Below, one piece after another: positions 52,146-63,795 of a DNA stretch of 64,000 nt. The notes under the pieces are model-generated. The model searched no databases, was not told the origin of the DNA, and saw only the letters and a program-made list of their open reading frames with translations. The stretch is from Hirundichthys speculiger. Its lineage: Eukaryota; Chordata; Actinopteri; Beloniformes; Exocoetidae. The position numbers and the translations under genes were made by a program. The DNA is taken from the NCBI GenBank assembly GCA_018398805.1, contig JAGFBZ010001529.1, positions 1 to 64,000 of the forward strand. Reading direction: 5' to 3'. Numbering within the stretch: position 1 is the first letter of the stretch; each line of letters begins with the position of its first letter.

Positions 52146-52545
52146 CGTCACCTTTACTTTTTCTGATCAAACTATTTTTTATCTATCTTTTCTCCACCTC
52201 CTCCAACACTCTTCTTCACCTCTGTTCTTCCTCTCTGTTGCTCTGAACTGTTGACAGCTGCAGATCAGTGTCATCTACAAACATCATGTCCATGAAGATT
52301 CCTGTCTGACCTCATCAGTCTGTCCATCACCATAGCAACAGGGTTGCTATGGTGACATTATCTATTGTATTGTATAAATCTATTAAGAAATGTATAAAAA
52401 CAGATCTAAATTTAATAAAAATAATGAAATATTTCTTAAATAAATTTGTAATACGATATAAACCCCTAACCCTAGATAAAAAGAAGTAAACAAACATTTC
52501 TGGATTCATTGTTTTAATAGTTTCTAAATGTTTTTTAACATCCAG
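52146..52545. other. Sequence just upstream of the first LHFPL coding exon
   Basis: AT-rich single-copy sequence with a short CCCTAACCCTAG run near 52463. It ends in TTTTTTAACATCCAG, a usable 3' splice site for an exon starting at 52546. Confidence 0.4.
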
Positions 52546-52566
52546 GTAAAGTCGCCGTCTCCCGTC

Positions 52567-52785
52567 ATGTCGGCGTCGCCCGGCCTCGCCGACCTCTCCC
52601 GCCTCTACCAGACTGAGTTTGTGCGAAGCGCCCGAGCGGTCGGCGTCCTCTGGGCCGTCTGCACGCTCTGCTTCGCCATCATCCAGGTGGTCATCCTGGT
52701 CCAGCCGTCCTGGATCGGAACCACCTACACCAGGACGCAGCAGGTGGGGCCGTCGCTGCCCAGCGGCACCATGGGACTGTTTGAG
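52567..52785 (+). CDS. LHFPL gene exon 1: first membrane segment and loop
   Basis: Starts MSASPGLADLSRLYQTEFVR and ends MGLFE before donor GAG|GTGAGC. The LYQTEFVRSARAVGVLWA stretch matches the LYHTNYVRNSRAIGVLWA pattern of LHFPL3. 73 codons, phase 0 out. Confidence 0.9.
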
Positions 52786-55700
52786 GTGAGCCGACGCCCC
52801 CAAACGCCAAGCGTCCAATCACAGCTGCTGTCTGCTGAACCTGGATCCTTCTGGGTCTCAGGGGTCTCCGGTTCCTCAGGGGTCTCCGGGTCCTCAGGGG
52901 TCTCTGGTTCCCATGAATGAATGAATGGATAAATAAATGGATAAATAAATGAATGAATGAATAAATGAATGGATGAATGAATGGATAAATGAATAAGTGA
53001 ATAAATGAATGGATGAATAAATGGATAAATAATGAATGAATGGATGGATGAATGAATGAATTAATTAATTGATGAATGAATGAATGAATGAATGAGTGAA
53101 TGGACGAATGAATGAACGAGTGAATGGACGAATGAATGAGTGAATGGATGAATGAATGAATGAATGAATGAATGGACGGATGGATGAATGAATGAATTAA
53201 TTAATTGATGAATGAATGGATGAATGAACGAGTGAATGGACGAATGAATGAACGAATGAACGAGTGAATGGACGAATGAATGAACAAATGAACGAGTGAA
53301 TGGACGAATGAATGAACGAATGAACGAGTGAATGGACGAATGAATGAATGAATGGACGGATGGATGGATGAATTAATGAATTAATTGATGAATGAATGGA
53401 TGAATTGAATGAATGAATGAATGAATGAATGATGAATGAATGAATGAATGAATGGATGGATGAATGAATGATGAATGAATGATGGATGGAATGAATGAAT
53501 GAATGAATGAATGAATGAATGAATGAATGAATGAATGGACGGATGGATGAATGAATTAATGAATTAATTGATGAATGAATGAATGAATGAATGAATGAAT
53601 GAATGGACGGATGGATTAATGAATTAATGAATTAATTGATGAATGAATGAATGAATGAATGAATGAATGAATGAATGAATGAATGAATGAATGAATGAAT
53701 GGACGGATGGATGAATGAATGAATTAATTAATTGATGAATGAATGGATAATTGGATGGATGAATGAATGAGTGAATGGATGAATGAATGAATGAATGAAA
53801 TAATGAGTGAATGGATGAATGGACGGATGGATGGATGAATAAATGAATTAATTGATGAATGAATGAATGAATGAATAAGTGAATGGATGAATGAATGAAT
53901 GAATGAATGAATGGACGGATGGATGAATGAATTAATTAATTGATGAATGAATGGATGAATGAATGAATGAATGAATGGACGGATGGATGGATGAATGAAT
54001 TAATTAATTGATGAATGAATGAACGAATGAATGGACAGATGGATGGATGGATGAATGAATTAATTAATTGATGAATGAATGGATGAATGGATGACTGATT
54101 GAATCAGGAGGAGATGGTTCTGATCCGTGAACACTCAGGATGGTGAAAGGATCTGCACAGATCAGTCTCAATCAGAGGTGGGGACCCACCTGTGAACCTG
54201 CACCTGTGTGTCTGCCGCCAGGTGTGCATGGAGTCGGACTGGCCGGTCCCAGACTGCCGCGGCGGTCTCTCTAGTCTGTCTCCGCTGCCGTGCTTCCAGT
54301 CGGTGGCGGTGCTGGTGGGCGTGTCTCTCTGGGCGGTGTGGACCTGCGTCTTCTGTCTGTGTCTGTTCCGCTTCTGCAGCGCTGCAACCGTCTACAAGAT
54401 CTGCGCCTGGCTGCAGCTGACTGCAGGTGGGTCCCTGGTGGACAACCTACTGGTCCAGGTCTTCTGGTGTACACCTGCATCTTCTCAAAGATCAAAAACC
54501 AACACTCTTTGTCATAAAGATTACAAACGTTACAAAATCAGACTTTTTACCTCAAAATTATTCACTTCTTTTGTCCAAAAATATCAACTCTTTCAAAGTT
54601 GTAATTTAATAATGAACAAAATAGTGAATCTTGTGGAACTTTTTGTCCTAAAATCATGATTTTTTTTTTTGGTTTTGTAAAATCACGAATTTGAAAAAAA
54701 TTGCAACTTTTGGAAAATGTTGGCAGCTAATTGTAAAATTGCAACATTTGCAAAATTGTGACATTGTTTCAAAATCATGAACTTTTCTTACAAAATCACA
54801 TTTTTCTAAAAACCTCTTTTGACTTCAAAAAGCAAATTTTTGCTTTTAGATTCCAGTTTTGGCCTGATAGAGAGTTACTTATTCTGTGAAAACGTCTTCA
54901 GTGGTTCCTGGACTAGAAAGAAGGTCTAGAAGCACGTTGAATCTGTCAAATCTGATTTAAACCAGCTGAGTGCTGTTCCTTTAACCCCAAAACCTGCTCT
55001 GGGTGTTCCTCTAGTTCCTGACGTTGGTCCTCTAGTTCATGACGATGGTCTCTGTAGTTCCTGACGTGGTTCCTCTAGTTCCTGACGTGGTTCCTCTAGT
55101 TCCTGACGTTGGTCCTCTAGTTCCTGACATGGTTCCTCTAGTTCCTGACGTTGGTCCCTCTAGTTCCTGACGTTGGTCCTCTAGTTCCTGACGTGGTCTC
55201 TCTAGTTCCTGACGTTGGTCTCTCTAGTTCCTGACGTGGTTCCTCTAGTTCCTGACGTGGTTCCTCTAGTTCCTGACGTGGTTCCTCTACTTCCTGACGT
55301 GGTTCCTCTACTTCCTGATGTTGGTCCTCTAGTTCCTGACGTTGGTCCTCTAGTTCCTGACGTGGTTCCTCTAGTTCCTGACGTTGGTTCCTCTAGTTCC
55401 TGACGTGGTTCCTCTAGTTCCTGACGTGGTCCCTCTAGTTCCTGACGTTGGTCCCTCTAGTTCCTGACGTTGGTCCTCTAGTTCCTGGCGTTGGTCCTCT
55501 AGTTCCTGGCGTTGGTCCTCTACTTCCTGACGTTGGTCCTCTACTTCCTGACGTTGGTCCCTCTACTTCCTGATGTTGGTCCTCTAGTTCCTGACGTGGT
55601 TCCTCTAGTTCCTGACGTTGGTCCTCTAGTTCCTGACGTGGTTCCTCTAGTTCCTGACGTAGTTCCTCTAGTTCCTGACGTTGGTCCTCTAGTTCCTGAC

Positions 55701-58700
55701 GTGGGGTCCTCTAGTTCCTGACGTGGGGTCCTCTAGTTCCTGACGTTGGTCCCTCTAGTTCCTGACGTTGGTCCCTCTAGTTCCTGACGTTGGTCCCTCT
55801 AGTTCCTGACGTTGGTCCCAAATTTCTTGACGTTGGTCCTCTAGTTGCTGACGTTGGTCCTCTAGTTTCTGACATTGGTCCCTCTAGTTCCTGATGTAGG
55901 TCCCTTTAGTTCCTGACGTTGGTCCTCTAGTCTCTGACGTTGATCCCTCTAGTTCCTGATGCTAGTCCTCTAGTTCCTGACGTAGGTCCTCTACTTCCTG
56001 ATGTTGGTCCTCTAGTCCCTGACGTTGGTCCTCTATTTCCTGACGTTGGTCCCTCTAGTCCCTGACGTTCGTCCCTCTAGTCCCTAACGTTGGTCCCTCT
56101 AGTTCCTGATGTAGGTCCCTCTAGTTCCTGATGTAGGTCCCTTTAGTTCCTGACGTTGGTCCTCTAGTCTCTGACGTTGATCCCTCTAGTTCCTGATGCT
56201 AGTCCTCTAGTTCCTGATGTAGGTCCTCTACTTCCTGATGTTGGTCCTCTAGTCCCTGACGTTGGTCCTCTAGTTCCTGACGTTGGTCCTCTAGTTCCTG
56301 ACGTGGTTCCTCTAGTTCCTGATGTTGGTCCTCTAGTTCCTGACGTGGTTCCTCTAGTTCCTGACGTTGGTCCTCTAGTTCCTGACGTGGGGTCCTCTAG
56401 TTCCTGACGTTGGTCTCAAAGTTCTTGACGTTGGTCCTCTAGTTGCTGACGTTGGTCCTCTAGTTTCTGACATTGGTCCCTCTAGTTCCTGATGTAGGTC
56501 CCTCTAGTTCCTGATGTAGGTCCCTTTAGTTCCTGACGTTGGTCCTCTAGTCTCTGACGTTGATCCCTCTAGTTCCTGATGCTAGTCCTCTAGTTCCTGA
56601 TGTAGGTCCTCTACTTCCTGATGTTGGTCCTCTAGTCCCTGACGTTGGTCCTCTAGTTCCTGACGTTGGTCCTCTAGTTCCTGACGTGGTTCCTCTAGTT
56701 CCTGACGTTGGTCCCTCTAGTCCCTGACGTTGGTCCCTCTAGTCCCTGACGTTGGTCCTCTAGTTCCTGATGCTGGTCCTCTAGTTCCTGACGTAGGTCC
56801 TCTACTTCCTGACGTTGGTCCTCAAGTTCTTGACGTTGGTCCCTCTATTTCCTGACATTGGTTCCTGAGATTTTATCATTGATTGGATTTAATGATATAA
56901 TCTTAGTTAATGATATTTGCTCGGGGGTCATGCTCTGGGTCTCTGTAAAGCGCCTAGAGACAATTGTCATTGTAACAGACGCTATATAAATAAAATTGAA
57001 TTGGTCCTCTAATTCCTGATGTTGGGTCCTTTAGTTCCTGATGTTGGGTCCCTCTAGTCCCTGACGTTGGTCCCTCTAGTCCCTGACGTTGGTCCTCTAG
57101 TCCCTGACGTTGATCCTCTAGTTCCTGACGTTGGTCCTCTAGTTCCTGACGTTGGTCCCTCTAGTTCCTGATGTTGGTCCTCTAGTTCCTGACGTGGTTC
57201 CTCTAGTTCCTGATGTTGGTCCTCTAGTTCCTGACGTGGTTCCTCTAGTTCCTGACGTTGGTCCTCTAGTTCCTGACGTTGGTCCCTCTAGTTCCTGACG
57301 TTGGTCCCAAAGTTCTTGACGTTGGTCCTCTAGTTGCTGACGTTGGTCCTCTAGTTTCTGACATTGGTCCCTCTAGTTCCTGATGTAGGTCCCTTTAGTT
57401 CCTGACGTTGGTCCTCTAGTCTCTGACGTTGATCCCTCTAGTTCCTGATGCTAGTCCTCTAGTTCCTGACGTAGGTCCTCTACTTCCTGATGTTGGTCCT
57501 CTAGTCCCTGACGTTGGTCCTCTATTTCCTGACGTTGGTCCCTCTAGTCCCTGACGTTGGTCCCTCTAGTCCCTGACGTTGGTCCTCGAGTTCCTGATGC
57601 TGGTCCTCTATTTCCTGACGTTGGTCCCTCTAGTCCCTGACGTTGGTCCCTCTAGTCCCTGACGTTGGTCCCTCTAGTTCCTGATGTAGGTCCCTTTAGT
57701 TCCTGACGTTGGTCCTCTAGTCTCTGACGTTGATCCCTCTAGTTCCTGATGCTAGTCCTCTAGTTCCTGACGTTGGTCCTCTAGTTCCTGACGTTGGTCC
57801 TCTAGTTCCTGACGTTGGTCCTCTAGTTCCTGACGTTGGTCCCTCTAGTTCCTGACGTTGGTCCCTCTAGTTCCTGACGTTGGTCCCAAAGTTCTTGACG
57901 TTGGTCCTCTAGTTGCTGACGTTGGTCCTCTAGTTTCTGACATTGGTCCCTCTAGTTCCTGATGTAGGTCCCTTTAGTTCCTGACGTTGGTCCTCTAGTC
58001 TCTGACATTGATCCCTCTAGTTCCTGATGCTAGTTCTCTAGTTCCTGACGTAGGTCCTCTACTTCCTGATGTTGGTCCCTCTAGTTCCTGACGTTGGTCC
58101 TCTATTTCCTGACGTTGGTCCCTCTAGTCCCTGACGTTGGTCATCTAGTTCCTGATGCTAGTCCTCTAGTTCCTGATGCTAGTCCTCTAGTTCCTGACGT
58201 AGGTCCTCTACTTCCTGACCTTGGTCCTCAAGTTCTTGACGTTGGTCCCTCTATTTCCTGACATTGGTTCCTGAGATTTTATCATTGATTGGATTTAATG
58301 ATATAATCTTAGTTAATAATATTTGCTTGGGGGTCATGCTCTGGGTCTCTGTAAAGCGCCTAGAGACAATTGTCATTGTAACAGACGCTATATAAATAAA
58401 ATTGAATTGGTCCTCTAATTCCTGATGTTGGGTCCTTTAGTTCCTGATGTTGGGTCCTTTAGTTCCTGATGTTAGTCCTCTAGTCCCTGACGTTGGTCCC
58501 TCTAGTCCCTGACGTTGGTCCCTCTAGTCCCTGACGTTGGTCCCTCTAGTCCCTGACGTTGGTCCCTCTAGTCCCTGACGTTGGTCCCTCTAGTCCCTGA
58601 CGTTGGTCCTCTAGTTCCTGACGTTGGTCCTCTAGTTCCTGATGCTAGTCCTCTAGTTCCTGACGTAGGTCCTCTACTTCCTGATGTTGGTCCTCTAGTC

Positions 58701-61700
58701 CCTGACGTTGGTCCTCTAGTCCCTGACGTTGGTCCCTCTAGTTCCTGACGTTGGTCCTCTAGTTCCTGACGTTAGTCCTCTAGTTCTTGATGTTGCCTCA
58801 GGGGTTGTATGTTTCTGTGTTCACGGTTTCCTGTTGACGTCTCCTGTCTCTGCAGGGTTTTGTCTCGCTCTGGCGTGTCTTCTGTTCCCAGACTCGTGGG
58901 AGAGTCCAGAGATGAGAGCTCTGTGTGGAGACTCGGTGAGGAGGATTTTTGATTTTATTTTCAGCATCTCTTTATTCTTTTCAGTTTTCAGCGAAAGACC
59001 TGTTAGAGCAGATAAAACAGATGTGCTGATGTTTTGACAGTCTAATGGTCCTTTTTCTTCAATTGACCTGGAATAGAAGCAGAGTTCTGATTTCATTTAC
59101 ATATCTGGAGATCAAGTCTTTTCTTGACTGAGCACCTGCTTGGACCTGCATGAACCTGCATCAACCAACATGAACCTGCACGAGCCATGAACCCGCATCA
59201 ACCAACACGAACCAACCCGAACAGACATGAACCATGAACCCGCATCAACCAACACGAACCAACCCGAACAGACATGAACCATGAACCCGCATCAACAAAC
59301 ACGAACCAACACGAACCATGAACCTGCATCAACCAACATGAACCAACACGAACCTGCACGAGCCAACATGAACCTGCATGAAACAATATGAACCTGCACG
59401 AGCCAACATGAACCAACATGAACCGACATGAACCAGCACAAACCAACACGAACCACCATGAACCACCATGAACCAACACAAACCAACACGAACCAAAACA
59501 AACCAACACAAACCAACATGAACCATGAACCTGCACGAGCCAACATGAACCTGCACGAGCCAACATGAACCAACACAAACCAACACGAACCAACATGAAC
59601 CAACACAAACCAACACGAACCACCATGAACCAACACAAACCAACACGAACCACCATGAACCAACACAAACCAACACGAGCCAACACGAGCCAACACGAAC
59701 CAACACAAACCAACACAAACCAACATGAACCATGAACCTGCACGAGCCAACATGAACCTGCACGAGCCAACACGAACCAACACAAACCAACACGAACCGA
59801 CATGAACCGACACAAACCAACACGAACCAACACGAGCCGACATGAACCATGAACTTGCATCAATCAACATGAACCAACACGAACCGACACAAACCAACAT
59901 GAACCAACACGAGCCGACATGAACCATGAACCAACATGAACCAGCACAAACCAACACGAGCCAACACGAACCAACACAAACCAACATGAACCATGAACCT
60001 GCACGAGCCAACATGAACCTGCACGAGCCAACATGAACCAACACAAACCAACACGAACCAACACGAACCAACACGAGCCGACATGAACCATGAACCAACA
60101 TGAACCAGCACAAACCAACACGAGCCAACATGAACCAACACAAGCCAACATGAACCATGAACCTGCATCAACTAACATGAACCGACACAAACCAACACGA
60201 ACCAACACGAGCCGACATGAACCATGAACCTGCATCAACTAACATGAACCAACACGAGCCAACATGAACCTGTATGAACCAACATGAGCCAACACGAGCC
60301 AACATGAACCTGCATGAACCAACACGAGCCAACATGAACCAACACAAACCAACATTAAACAATATTGACCATGAACCTGCATCAACCAACATGAACCAAC
60401 ACGAGCCAACATGAACCTGTATGAACCAACATGAGCCAACATGAACCAACATGAACCTGCATGAACCAACATGAACCAACACGAGCCAACATGAACCAAC
60501 ATGAACCAACATTAAACAATATTGACCATGAACCTGCATCAACCAACATGAACCAACATGAGCCAACATGAACCAACATGAGCCAACACGAGCCAACATG
60601 AACCTGCATGAACCAACACGAGCCAACACGAGCCAACATGAACCAACACAAACCAACATTAAACAATATTGACCATGAACCTGCATCAACCAACATGAAC
60701 CAACACGAGCCAACATGAACCAACACGAACCAACACGAACCAACATGAACCATGAACCCGCATCAACCAACATGAACCAACATGAACCATGAACCCGCAT
60801 CAACCAACATGAACCAACCCGAACCAACACGAACCAACATGAACCAACACGAACCTGCATGAAACAATATGAACCTGCATGAGCCAACATGAACCAACAC
60901 GAACCGACACAAACCAACACGAACCGACACAAACCAACACGAACCAACACGAGCCGACATGAACCATGAACCGACATGAACCAGCACAAACCAACACGAG
61001 CCAACACGAACCAACACAAACCAACATGAACCATGAACCTGCATCAACTAACATGAACCGACACAAACCAACACGAACCAACACGAACCAACATGAACCT
61101 GCATGAAACAATATGAACCTGCACGAGCCAACATGAACCTGCATGAAACAATATGAACCTGCACGAGCCAACATGAACCTGCATGAAACAATATGAACCT
61201 GCACGAGCCAACATGAACCAACATGAACCTGCACGAGCCAACATGAACCAACACGAACCGACACAAACCAACACGAACCGACATGAACCATGAACCAACA
61301 TGAACCAGCACAAACCAACACGAGCCAACACGAACCAACACAAACCAACATGAACCATGAACCTGCATCAACTAATATGAACCGACACAAACCAACACGA
61401 GCCAACACGAACCAACACAAACCAACATGAACCATGAACCTGCATCAACTAACATGAACCAACACGAACCAACACGAACCAACACAAACCAACATGAACC
61501 ATGAACCTGCATCAACTAACATGAACCGACACAAACCAACACGAGCCAACACGAACCAACACAAACCAACATGAACCATGAACCTGCATCAACTAACATG
61601 AACCGACACAAACCAACACGAACCAACACGAGCCAACATGAACCATGAACCAACATGAACCAGCACAAACCAACATGAACCAACATTGACCATGAACCTG

Positions 61701-62352
61701 CATCAACCAACATGAACCAACATGAACCAGCACAAACCAACACGAGCCAACACAAACCAACACGAGCCAACACAAACCAACATGAACCTGCATCAACTAA
61801 CATGAACCGACCCAAACCAACACGAGCCATGAACCAACATGAACCAACACGAACCATGAACCTGCATCAACTAACATGAACCGACACAAACCAACACGAG
61901 CCATGAACCAACATGAACCAACACGAACCATGAACCTGCATCAACTAACATGAACCAACACAAGCAACACGAACCAACACAAACCAACATGACCCATGAA
62001 CCAACATGAGCCAACATGAACCAACACAAACCAACAAGAGCCAACATGAACCAACATGACCCATGAACCAACATGAACCAGCACAAACCAACATAAACCA
62101 ACATGAACCTGCTTGAACGTACGATCATGTGTGATCACAATCATGTGTGTTCTGATGAACCTGCTCGTCCTCCAGGTGGGCAGCTTCTCTCCAGGAAACT
62201 GTTCGGTCCACTGGGCCTACATTTTGGCCATCCTCGGGGTTCTGGACTACGCCATCCTGGCCACGCTGGCGTTCGTTCTGGCCAACAGACAGGATGCGCT
62301 GCTGCCGCCAGACGCCCAGGATGGTGAGGAGGAGGAGGGTGATGAAGGTTAA
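52567..62352 (+). CDS. LHFPL tetraspan family protein (LHFPL3/4/5 group), four exons
   Basis: LHFPL proteins are four-pass membrane proteins. LHFPL5 is part of the hair-cell mechanotransduction complex and LHFPL4 of the GABA-A receptor complex. Exons: 52567-52785, 54222-54426, 58856-58935 and 62176-62352, with consistent phases, giving about 226 residues (human LHFPL5 has 219). Membrane segments: VGVLWAVCTLCFAIIQVVIL, VAVLVGVSLWAVWTCVFCLC, YKICAWLQLTAGFCLALACL and WAYILAILGVLDYAILATLA. Family marks are RAVGVLWA, QPSWIG, CSAATVYKICAW, FPDSWES and the tail NRQDALLP. The ending RQDALLPPD resembles LHFPL5, but the WAYILAI block is closer to LHFPL3/4. It is divergent, so no symbol is given. An in-frame ATG at 52528 and a spliced 5' exon are alternatives for the start. 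Confidence 0.9.
52912..54098. repeat. GAAT/GGAT tetranucleotide microsatellite
   Basis: About 1.2 kb of GAAT, GGAT, GGAC and TTAA units filling LHFPL intron 1 (52786-54221). A block of type GGACGGATGGATGAATGAAT...TTAATTAATTGATG recurs many times (for example near 53174, 53353, 53538, 53701, 53915 and 53977), which shows a second level of duplication of about 60-185 bp. Confidence 0.96.
54222..54426 (+). CDS. LHFPL gene exon 2: extracellular loop, membrane segments 2 and 3
   Basis: Reads VCMESDWPVPDCRGGLSSLS and on to CSAATVYKICAWLQLTAG. The TVYKICAW block is near-invariant in the LHFPL3/4/5 group. Acceptor GCCGCCAG, donor GCAG|GTGGGT. It ends in phase 1. Confidence 0.93.
54427..55005. other. 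LHFPL intron 2, single-copy part
   Basis: AT-rich intron rich in runs such as CAAAATCA/AAAATTG. No exon or element is recognised. Confidence 0.5.
56867..57002 (+). mobile_element. LINE 3'-end fragment embedded in the 21-bp array, copy A
   Basis: Unique 136-bp block GAGATTTTATCATTGATTGG to AAAATTGAATTG inside the array. Same sequence family as the inverted fragment at 51236-51345. Confidence 0.75.
58273..58408 (+). mobile_element. LINE 3'-end fragment embedded in the 21-bp array, copy B
   Basis: Near-identical to copy A, 1406 bp downstream, with matching array sequence on both sides. It arose by duplication of a long array segment rather than by a second insertion. Confidence 0.75.
58856..58935 (+). 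CDS. LHFPL gene exon 3
   Basis: Joined to exon 2 it reads GFCLALACLLFPDSWESPEM then RALCGDS, matching the LVLGCMIFPDGWDS-EV--MCGE block of LHFPL3/4. Acceptor GTCTCTGCAG, donor CTCG|GTGAGG. It ends in phase 0. Confidence 0.92.
59145..62112. repeat. 10-bp AACCAACACG array in LHFPL intron 3
   Basis: Nearly 3 kb of 10-bp units, AACCAACATG, AACCAACACG, GAGCCAACAC and TGAACCTGCA variants, with longer recurring blocks such as CATGAACCATGAACCTGCAT. The plus strand is A/C-rich and poor in G runs. Minus-strand frames of 60-290 codons (Val/Gly/Ser/Cys/Trp/Phe repeats) reflect a 30-bp super-period and are not genes. Confidence 0.96.
62176..62352 (+). CDS. LHFPL gene last coding exon
   Basis: Reads VGSFSPGNCSVHWAYILAIL, continues through membrane segment 4 to LANRQDALLPPDAQD, then an acidic tail and TAA at 62350-62352. 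Acceptor CCTCCAG. A donor GATG|GTGAGG at 62324 could instead splice to 62401, giving a short VTAGLLMSA tail and stop. Confidence 0.9.
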   Translation: MGSFSPGNCSVHWAYILAILGVLDYAILATLAFVLANRQDALLPPDAQDGEEEEGDEG

Positions 62353-63176
62353 GATGGCGTCTGGCGTTCTCTGAGTATCTCTGCTTCTGTGTTTGTGCAG
62401 TGACGGCAGGTCTGCTGATGAGCGCCTGAGTGTCCAGGTGAAGGGGCTGTTCAGGTGAGTCTCTTCTTCTATTGCTGTTGTCTCTTTAAAGCTTCAGGCG
62501 TTTCTGGTTCTGCTGACTCCTCTGTCTGCCTCCTCAGGGTCTCCACTTCTTCGTCCTCCTGCTGTTCATCATCATCATCATCGCTGAGAAGACGTAGAGG
62601 CGCCATCATAGTTCACATGATCATTTCATTGTGAAGTCAGTCTTCATCAGCTGAATCTACTGAAGTGCTCAGATCAGTGTCCAGCAGATGTCCAATGTTC
62701 AGCAGATGTCCAGCAGGTCCAGAATCATTGATGCTTCGTTCTTTACTGCTTTTCATATTTATTCTGCTGCTTCTGTCTTCATCAGAAATGTCAGCACATT
62801 TTTCTGGCCACTATTTGGAGAAAAACTTCAAACTTCATGACTGAGAAGCTCTTTTAGTGATTCATCACACTGTTTTTGTCATCTGCAAAAAAGTCCTATT
62901 AAACTCAATAAAAACCCCGCTTCCTTTAAAATGCAGTAACCCCGCCCCTTTGGAGCTATGAAGCCCCACCCATCCTAGCTCCATCCTAGGTAACCATGGA
63001 GACGTCATTCAAAATTCAAACAGATCACAGCAAAGTTTTACCTGTAAAAAAAACAAACATGAAATTACAACTTTAGGTTACGTACTTGCTCCTAAAATCA
63101 TGAATTCTTGGTGTAAAATTGTTATTTTGTTGTCTTTGAACTGTTGGAAAATTGAAAATAATGTCACTTTGTCATG
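62353..63176 (+). other. LHFPL 3' region with poly(A) signal
   Basis: Contains possible small 3' exons (62401-62436 or 62453, and 62538 onward), then single-copy AT-rich sequence with AATAAA at 62907-62912 as the likeliest polyadenylation signal. Nothing else is recognised. Confidence 0.5.
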
Positions 63177-63795
63177 AAATCTGTTAAGGTTGGAAGATAA
63201 CCCCAGAAGCACGACACACACAGAAGGACGTTTAAGCGCCAAAGGCAGGGTTTATTTTCAGTATAGTTCAATCAGGCAGTGACGCCGGCGCACCGGAGCT
63301 CCGACGGGGTCTCACGGAAAGTCCAGTCTTTCACCCTAGAGGAGGTCACTTGAGCCGGGGGCTCGAAGCAGAGCTCGGTGATTAGATCCACAGGGAAAGT
63401 AAATCCACAAAGATCCAGATCTCTCCGGAACCGCCACTGGAAGCAAGCTCACAGAAAAAAGTCATTAATCCATCAGCGGGAAAATAATCCACAAGAAGGA
63501 AGAAACGCACAAGTAAATCCAGGACTTGAGCGAGAACCAACGGGAACCACACTACACAAGTGTACCTACAGAACGAACTCGCACTGGAGTTCAGGAATGC
63601 TCGACCTTAAATCTCCTCCCGGATGAGCTGGAGCCTGCAGGTGTGTGATGAGGAATGCGTCTCAGGTGTGTGGAGGAGCGCGCCTCGCCCGCTCCCGCCG
63701 TAGAGCGCGCAGCTCTCTGGCAGCGCTCTGAGAGGTGCTGGGCATGTCCTCCGGAGGGGGACAGGGCTGCAGAGGGGTGGAGACCCAACAAAATC
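63177..63795 (-). mobile_element. Solo LTR with 5-bp target-site duplication
   Basis: A 609-bp block at 63182-63790 begins TGTTAAGG and ends CCCAACA (TGTT/AACA inverted ends). It is flanked by perfect AATTC-unlike repeats AAATC at 63177-63181 and 63791-63795. On the minus strand a TTTAAGG TATA-like box near 63600 precedes an AATAAA near 63250, as expected inside an LTR. No internal retroelement genes are present, so this is a solo LTR, probably Gypsy- or ERV-like. The family is not identified. Confidence 0.8.

Larger units (their letters stand above)
55006..58795. repeat. 21/22-bp minisatellite array in LHFPL intron 2
   Basis: About 170 units of TTGGTCCTCTAGTTCCTGAC plus G, in 20-22-bp forms. 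A longer pattern containing TCTCTGACGTTGATCCCTCT followed by AGTTCCTGATGCTAGTCC recurs near 55930, 56170, 56555, 57420, 57722 and 58000. This shows higher-order duplications. Two copies of a 136-bp LINE fragment with the same flanks are embedded in it. It ends about 60 bp before exon 3. Confidence 0.96.

Noticed and set aside
59198..61857. Many Val/Gly/Ser/Cys/Trp/Phe minus-strand frames resembling a repeated membrane protein
   Set aside because: Generated by the 10-bp array in LHFPL intron 3. The hydrophobic look follows from the codons GTT, TGG and TGT in the repeat.
63378..63626. 82-codon frame inside 63182-63790
   Set aside because: It lies within the solo LTR, has no recognisable domain and opposes the LTR's inferred direction.
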